Shown one piece after another: positions 60,484-64,000 of a DNA stretch of 64,000 nt. This DNA comes from Corynebacterium hylobatis (lineage in GTDB: Bacteria > Actinomycetota > Actinomycetes > Mycobacteriales > Mycobacteriaceae), in the NCBI RefSeq assembly GCF_003955685.1, contig NZ_RXHJ01000003.1, positions 62,001 to 126,000 of the forward strand, read 5' to 3'. A model generated the notes under the pieces. The model was not told the DNA's origin. It worked only from the letters and a program-made list of their open reading frames with translations, and did not search any database. The translations under genes and the position numbers were made by a program. The first letter of the stretch is position 1, and each line of letters opens with the position of its first letter.

Positions 60484-62007
60484 ATGTCAACGTCCACCAC
60501 AGCCGTCGGCCCCGCCGGGGCGGACAACACATTCGCCGGTTCCAACCGCACCCTGACGGGCCTCGTCCTCGCCGTCCTGACCTTCTGGTTGTTCGCCCAG
60601 TCCGCACTCAACATCGGCCCCGTCATGGCCACGGACGCCGGCCTGCCGCAGCCCACCATGAACACGGCCATCTCCCTGGCTGCGCTGTTCGCCGGCATGT
60701 TCGTCGTCGTCGCAGGCGGCTTCGCTGACCGCATGGGCAGGATGAAATTCCTCTACATCGGCCTGGTGATCAACATCGTCGGCGCACTGCTGGTGGGCGG
60801 AGCCTCCGGCGGGCTCGCTGCCCCCATGATGCTCGGGGGCCGTGCCCTGCAGGGTCTGTCCGCGGCCTTCATCATGCCGACCTCCCTCGCCCTGGTGAAG
60901 ACCTACTGGATCGGCGCGGACCGCCAGCGTGCGGTGTCCATGTGGTCGATCGGCACCTTCGGCGGTTCCGGCCTGGCCGCGATCGTCGGGGGTTTCCTCA
61001 CCGGCACCGCCGTCGGCTGGCGCGGGCTGTTCGTCCTCAGCGCCATCGTCTCCATCCTGGCAATGTGGCTGATCCGCCCGATCCCCGAGTCGAAGCCGGC
61101 GGCTGATCTGGCCCGGAAGCTGGACATCCCCGGCATCGCCTCCTTCCTGGTGGCACTGCTGACGGCGCAGATCATCGCCACGCAGGGTTCCCTGCTCGGC
61201 TGGTCCAGCCCGGTCGTCCTGGCGTTGGCGGTGGTGTTCGTGATCTCCCTGATCATCTTCTTCCGGGTCGAATCCGGGAACAACAACGCATTCATCGATT
61301 TCCGGCTCTTCCGCAGCCGCTCCTTCTCAGGGGCGGTGCTGGCGAATTTCCTCATGAACTCGTGCATCGGCGTCATGACCGTCGCGCTGTGGATGCTGCA
61401 GTTCGCCGGGGGGCTCTCCCCCACCAGCGCCGGGTACGCCACGCTGGGCTACGCGGTGTGTGTCATCGCTTTCATCCGCGTCGGTGAAAAGCTGCTGCAG
61501 AAGATGGGCCCCCGCAAGCCGATGGCCTTCGGCGCGGCCACCATGTTCGCGGCCATCGTGTTGCTGGGTTTCACCAACCTCTACGCGACGGCGTACATTG
61601 TGCTCGCCGCGATCGGGTTCTCCCTCTTCGGTCTCGGCCTGGCGTTCTTCGCCACCCCGGCCACGGACACGGCGCTCTCCTCCCTGCCAGAAGAATACGC
61701 CGGCTCCGGTGCCGGCCTGTTCAAGATGGCCTCTTCCCTGGGGGCGGCCTTCGGGCTGGCAGGCTCCACCTCGATCTTCACCGCCCTGCAGGACAACGGT
61801 GTGCCCTGGCTTGCTGAGGTCATCGATTTCATCGGCCGGCAGGACAACGTCGCCCTGCGTGAGGCCGGCATGGTCGGTATCGCCTTCAATGCTGTCCTGG
61901 CGCTGATCGCCCTGGTGGCGATCCTGGTCATCGTGCCACCCCAGAAGCGACCCGCGGACACCATGGTCATCGAGCCCTACCCAGAGAAGGGCTCAGTGTC
62001 ACGCTAG
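60484..62007 (+). CDS. MFS transporter (DHA2-like, 14-TM), paralogue 2
   Basis: A 507-residue protein with about 14 TM helices: FADRMGRMKFLYIG (motif A) and GRALQGLSAAFIMPTSLAL. It shares long stretches with paralogue 1 (TFWLFAQS, QRAVSMWSIG, RVGEKLLQK, IGRQDNVALREAG), so the pair arose by tandem duplication. ATG 60484 is chosen because AAGGA lies 6 bases before it; ATG 60478 would abut that site. Its stop shares CTAG with the convergent pseudogene. Confidence 0.9.
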   Translation: MSTSTTAVGPAGADNTFAGSNRTLTGLVLAVLTFWLFAQSALNIGPVMATDAGLPQPTMNTAISLAALFAGMFVVVAGGFADRMGRMKFLYIGLVINIVGALLVGGASGGLAAPMMLGGRALQGLSAAFIMPTSLALVKTYWIGADRQRAVSMWSIGTFGGSGLAAIVGGFLTGTAVGWRGLFVLSAIVSILAMWLIRPIPESKPAADLARKLDIPGIASFLVALLTAQIIATQGSLLGWSSPVVLALAVVFVISLIIFFRVESGNNNAFIDFRLFRSRSFSGAVLANFLMNSCIGVMTVALWMLQFAGGLSPTSAGYATLGYAVCVIAFIRVGEKLLQKMGPRKPMAFGAATMFAAIVLLGFTNLYATAYIVLAAIGFSLFGLGLAFFATPATDTALSSLPEEYAGSGAGLFKMASSLGAAFGLAGSTSIFTALQDNGVPWLAEVIDFIGRQDNVALREAGMVGIAFNAVLALIALVAILVIVPPQKRPADTMVIEPYPEKGSVSR

Positions 62008-62441
62008 ATGCGGATGTTCAGGGCACCCAGGGCACTGTGCAGCCACTCGACCACGGGTGCGAGGGGCTCCGGCACACAGTGGGTCTGGCCGTCGATGGTG
62101 ATGGTGTTGGGGGCCGGGGCGGTCTGGGTGCCAGCGACCTGGTCACCGCCACCGAGGAGGCCACAGCGGTGGGCGGCTTCGTCGACACGCGAGACGACGG
62201 CGCGGATCTCATCGCCGCGCGGGTGGAAGTTCGCGCCCGGCAGCGCCTGGCTGCGCTTGTTCTGGTAGTCGTCGGCGTTGGTCCAGTAGTTGTTGGCCTG
62301 CTGGCAGAAGATCTGGCCGGCGGGTATCGCCGCAAGTTAGTCGTCGACGATGTCGGCGTGGGCGATGGTGGGGGTCGTGGCGACGAGGCCTGCCACAGCG
62401 AAGGCGGTCATGGTGTTGCGGAACTTACGCACGGCCACCAT
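62004..62441 (-). pseudogene. Secreted small protein gene interrupted by one in-frame stop codon
   Basis: From ATG 62441 the frame encodes a signal peptide (basic start, MTAFAVAGLVATTPTIAHA, cleavage after AHA) and then DIVDD, TAA (62337-62339, codon 35). It continues in the same frame for 110 codons with no further stop to TAG at 62004-62006. The part after the TAA is clearly coding: high GC at third positions, and a compact domain with Cys at QIFCQQANNYW, HRCGLLGG and THCVPEP. A single base change (TAC or TAT to TAA) would restore a 145-residue secreted protein. No start codon right after the stop would allow re-initiation in frame. Sequencing error cannot be excluded. Confidence 0.72.
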
Positions 62442-62492
62442 GAAACCACACCCATGCTTCCCCTGCCATACGTAGGGTGGGTCCCAGCCGCC

Positions 62493-63536
62493 TCAGGCGC
62501 GGGCGCGGGTGGCGCTGCGGGTGGCTCGGTCACAGGCCTCCTCCACCGTTTCCGCGGTGGCCAGCACCAGTCCACGCTGCCCGTCGAGCCGCAGATCAGT
62601 TTCCGGCACAGCCAGCGCAGCAGCCTGGTCGACAACCTCCCCGCGCAGCACCGTGCACGCACCCGGGGAGATCAGCGTGGTGTCGATGGGCAGCCCCAGG
62701 ATCGCCCGGGCATGCAGGTCATACTGGGAAAAACGCTGCGAACGCAGGGTCACCGCCCCGGCATCGTGGGGGCGCGGGGTGATGGCGGAGAAGTAGACCT
62801 CGTCCCCGGCCACGAACATCTCCACGGCGTAGAGTCCACGGCCACCGAGGGCGTTGGTGATGCGCGCCGCCATGGAGCGCGCGTTCTCCAGGGCCCGCGG
62901 GGCGACGGCCATGGGCTGCCAGGAGCTCTCGAGCCGTCCCGCGCGGTGGATGTGTCCGACCGGTTCGCAGAACCACGTGGCGAGCTTGCCCGTTGCGGGG
63001 TCGATGGACCGGACAACCAGCAGGGTCAGTTCGTGGTCGAAGTCGACGAAACGTTCGACCATCACGCGTCGGCCGTCCCAGGCGGCGTCGAGTTCCTCCG
63101 TTGAGCGGACGAGGGTGTGGCCGCGGCCGGAGGAGAATTCTGCGGGTTTGACGATGCACGGCAGACCCAGATCCTCGACGGCCTGCTCCAGCCCGGCGCG
63201 GGTGTCCGCGACCCGGTAGGCGGTGGTCGGCAGGCCGAGGTCCTCGTTGGCGACCTTCCGCAGGGTGTCCCGGGCCACCGTGAGTGCGCAGCCCTTCGCC
63301 GAGGGCGCAATGTTCACGCCCTGCTGCTCCAGCGCGGCGAGCGCGTCGACGTCGATGTCCTCCACCAGCGGGACCACGTGGTCAACGGAGTGCTTCTCGA
63401 CGGCCGCGCGCAGCGCCGCCCCGTCCCGGGCCACATCCGCGGGGGCGTGGTGGACGGCGACCCCGAGGCGTCGGAAAGCGGCGGTGAGCTCCTCCACGAA
63501 GCCCCCGGATCCGAGCAGGAGGACATCAACGGTCAT
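62493..63536 (-). CDS. purT: Formate-dependent phosphoribosylglycinamide formyltransferase PurT (ATP-grasp)
   Basis: A 347-residue ATP-grasp ligase of purine synthesis that formylates GAR with formate and ATP. Recognisable PurT segments are VDVLLLGSGGFVEEL, HVVPLVEDID, PCIVKPAEFSSGRGHTLV (ATP loop), FDHELTLLVVRS, ESWQP-type SSWQPMAV and AITPRPHDAGAVTL. It is about 45 residues shorter than E. coli PurT, with a shorter N terminus and inter-domain loops; no break is visible. It starts 3 bases downstream of the purA stop codon, so both purine genes are co-transcribed. Confidence 0.92.
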   Translation of the reverse strand: MTVDVLLLGSGGFVEELTAAFRRLGVAVHHAPADVARDGAALRAAVEKHSVDHVVPLVEDIDVDALAALEQQGVNIAPSAKGCALTVARDTLRKVANEDLGLPTTAYRVADTRAGLEQAVEDLGLPCIVKPAEFSSGRGHTLVRSTEELDAAWDGRRVMVERFVDFDHELTLLVVRSIDPATGKLATWFCEPVGHIHRAGRLESSWQPMAVAPRALENARSMAARITNALGGRGLYAVEMFVAGDEVYFSAITPRPHDAGAVTLRSQRFSQYDLHARAILGLPIDTTLISPGACTVLRGEVVDQAAALAVPETDLRLDGQRGLVLATAETVEEACDRATRSATRARA

Positions 63537-63539
63537 GGG

Positions 63540-64000
63540 CTAGTCCGCCAGGACGTCGTGGCGCACGATCGTCTGGTCGCGGCCCGGACCGACGCCGATG
63601 TAGGAGATGCGGCAGCCGGAGAGCTCCTCCAGGCGCAGCACGTAGTCCTGGGCCTTCTGCGGCAGCTCCTCGAAGGCGGTGCAGCCGGTGATGTCCTCGT
63701 CCCAGGCGGGCATGGTCTCGAAGATCGGCACGGCATGGTGGAAATCGGTCTGGGTGGTGGGCATCTCGTCGAAACGCTCGCCATCGACCTCGTAGGCCAC
63801 GCAGATCGGGATCTCCCCGATGCCGGTGAGCACGTCCAGCTTGGTCAGGAAGTAGTCCGTGAAGCCGTTGACCCGGGAGGCGTAGCGGGCGATGACGGAG
63901 TCGTACCAGCCGCAGCGGCGCTTGCGTCCGGTGTTGACGCCGATCTCGCCGCCGACGGTCTGCAGGTACTCGCCCCACTTGTCGAAGAGCTCCGTCGGGA
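63540..64000 (-). CDS. purA: Adenylosuccinate synthetase (3' part, gene continues beyond the window)
   Basis: The visible 152 C-terminal residues run to the window edge without a stop. [35 protein letters not shown] and VGPGRDQTI are characteristic of PurA, which makes adenylosuccinate from IMP, aspartate and GTP. Confidence 0.95.
   Translation of the reverse strand, partial: PTELFDKWGEYLQTVGGEIGVNTGRKRRCGWYDSVIARYASRVNGFTDYFLTKLDVLTGIGEIPICVAYEVDGERFDEMPTTQTDFHHAVPIFETMPAWDEDITGCTAFEELPQKAQDYVLRLEELSGCRISYIGVGPGRDQTIVRHDVLAD

Noticed and set aside
62018..62335. 105-codon minus-strand frame overlapping the interrupted secreted-protein gene
   Set aside because: It is a different frame from the coding one (Arg/Thr/Ser-rich), while the frame with the single TAA has normal codon use and a signal peptide.

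Overview
The window is high-GC DNA from a mycolic-acid actinobacterium, almost certainly a Corynebacterium. The evidence is the porH/porA-type mycomembrane porin pair next to ppk2 and a CIRCE-controlled groEL2, the glnX-glnH-pknG signalling operon, pta-ackA next to fprA, and many -10 hexamers placed 6-8 bases before a start codon (leaderless transcripts). Several blocks keep the same neighbours as the M. tuberculosis Rv0408-Rv0440 region: a GCS2 ligase, a LytR_C protein, a DUF3263 protein, def, a GNAT and xthA; and NUDIX, glnX, glnH, pknG, ackA and pta.

Layout. 1-4.5 kb: the end of a hexapeptide-repeat protein (probably NRPS-like), ppk2, porA, porH and groEL2. 4.5-20.7 kb: one tightly packed nine-gene minus-strand operon. 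In transcription order it encodes a 3-TM protein, a secreted/membrane vWA protein with a Gly/Phe-rich tail, a giant tubulin/FtsZ-like protein, a two-TM coiled-coil protein, a large all-beta-looking protein, a GAP1-like protein, a cytosolic vWA protein, a GTPase and a small single-TM protein. It looks like a complete NTP-dependent membrane-associated machine of the tubulin-like/vWA/GTPase type, with no experimentally known function that I can name. 20.8-23 kb: an M20 peptidase and a free-standing LeuA-type regulatory domain behind a structured leader that carries a 19-codon upstream ORF. 23.2-29.6 kb: the Mrp/Mnh antiporter operon (A/B fusion, C, D, E, F, G). 29.6-40.2 kb: mostly conserved housekeeping genes (alpha/beta hydrolase-like, GCS2 ligase, LytR_C, DUF3263, def, GNAT, VOC, xthA, cardiolipin synthase, Na/Pi symporter, ABC exporter, NUDIX). 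40.3-45.4 kb: glnX-glnH-pknG. 45.5-52.9 kb: malic enzyme and an IclR-type catabolic cluster (amidohydrolase, AAHS-type MFS, acetoacetyl-CoA synthetase), then a DUF4383 protein. 53-57.5 kb: ackA-pta and fprA. 57.6-62 kb: an M20D amidohydrolase with two tandem paralogous MFS transporters. 62-64 kb: a secreted-protein gene broken by one in-frame stop, purT and the 3' part of purA.

I saw no tRNA, rRNA, IS element, prophage or CRISPR array. The most notable items are the tubulin/vWA/GTPase operon with a C-terminal motif shared by several of its proteins, the structured leader before the LeuA-like domain, the overlapping divergent leaderless promoters of def and the DUF3263 gene, and the nonsense-interrupted secreted-protein gene. 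All family calls are from reading the translations; no database search was possible.
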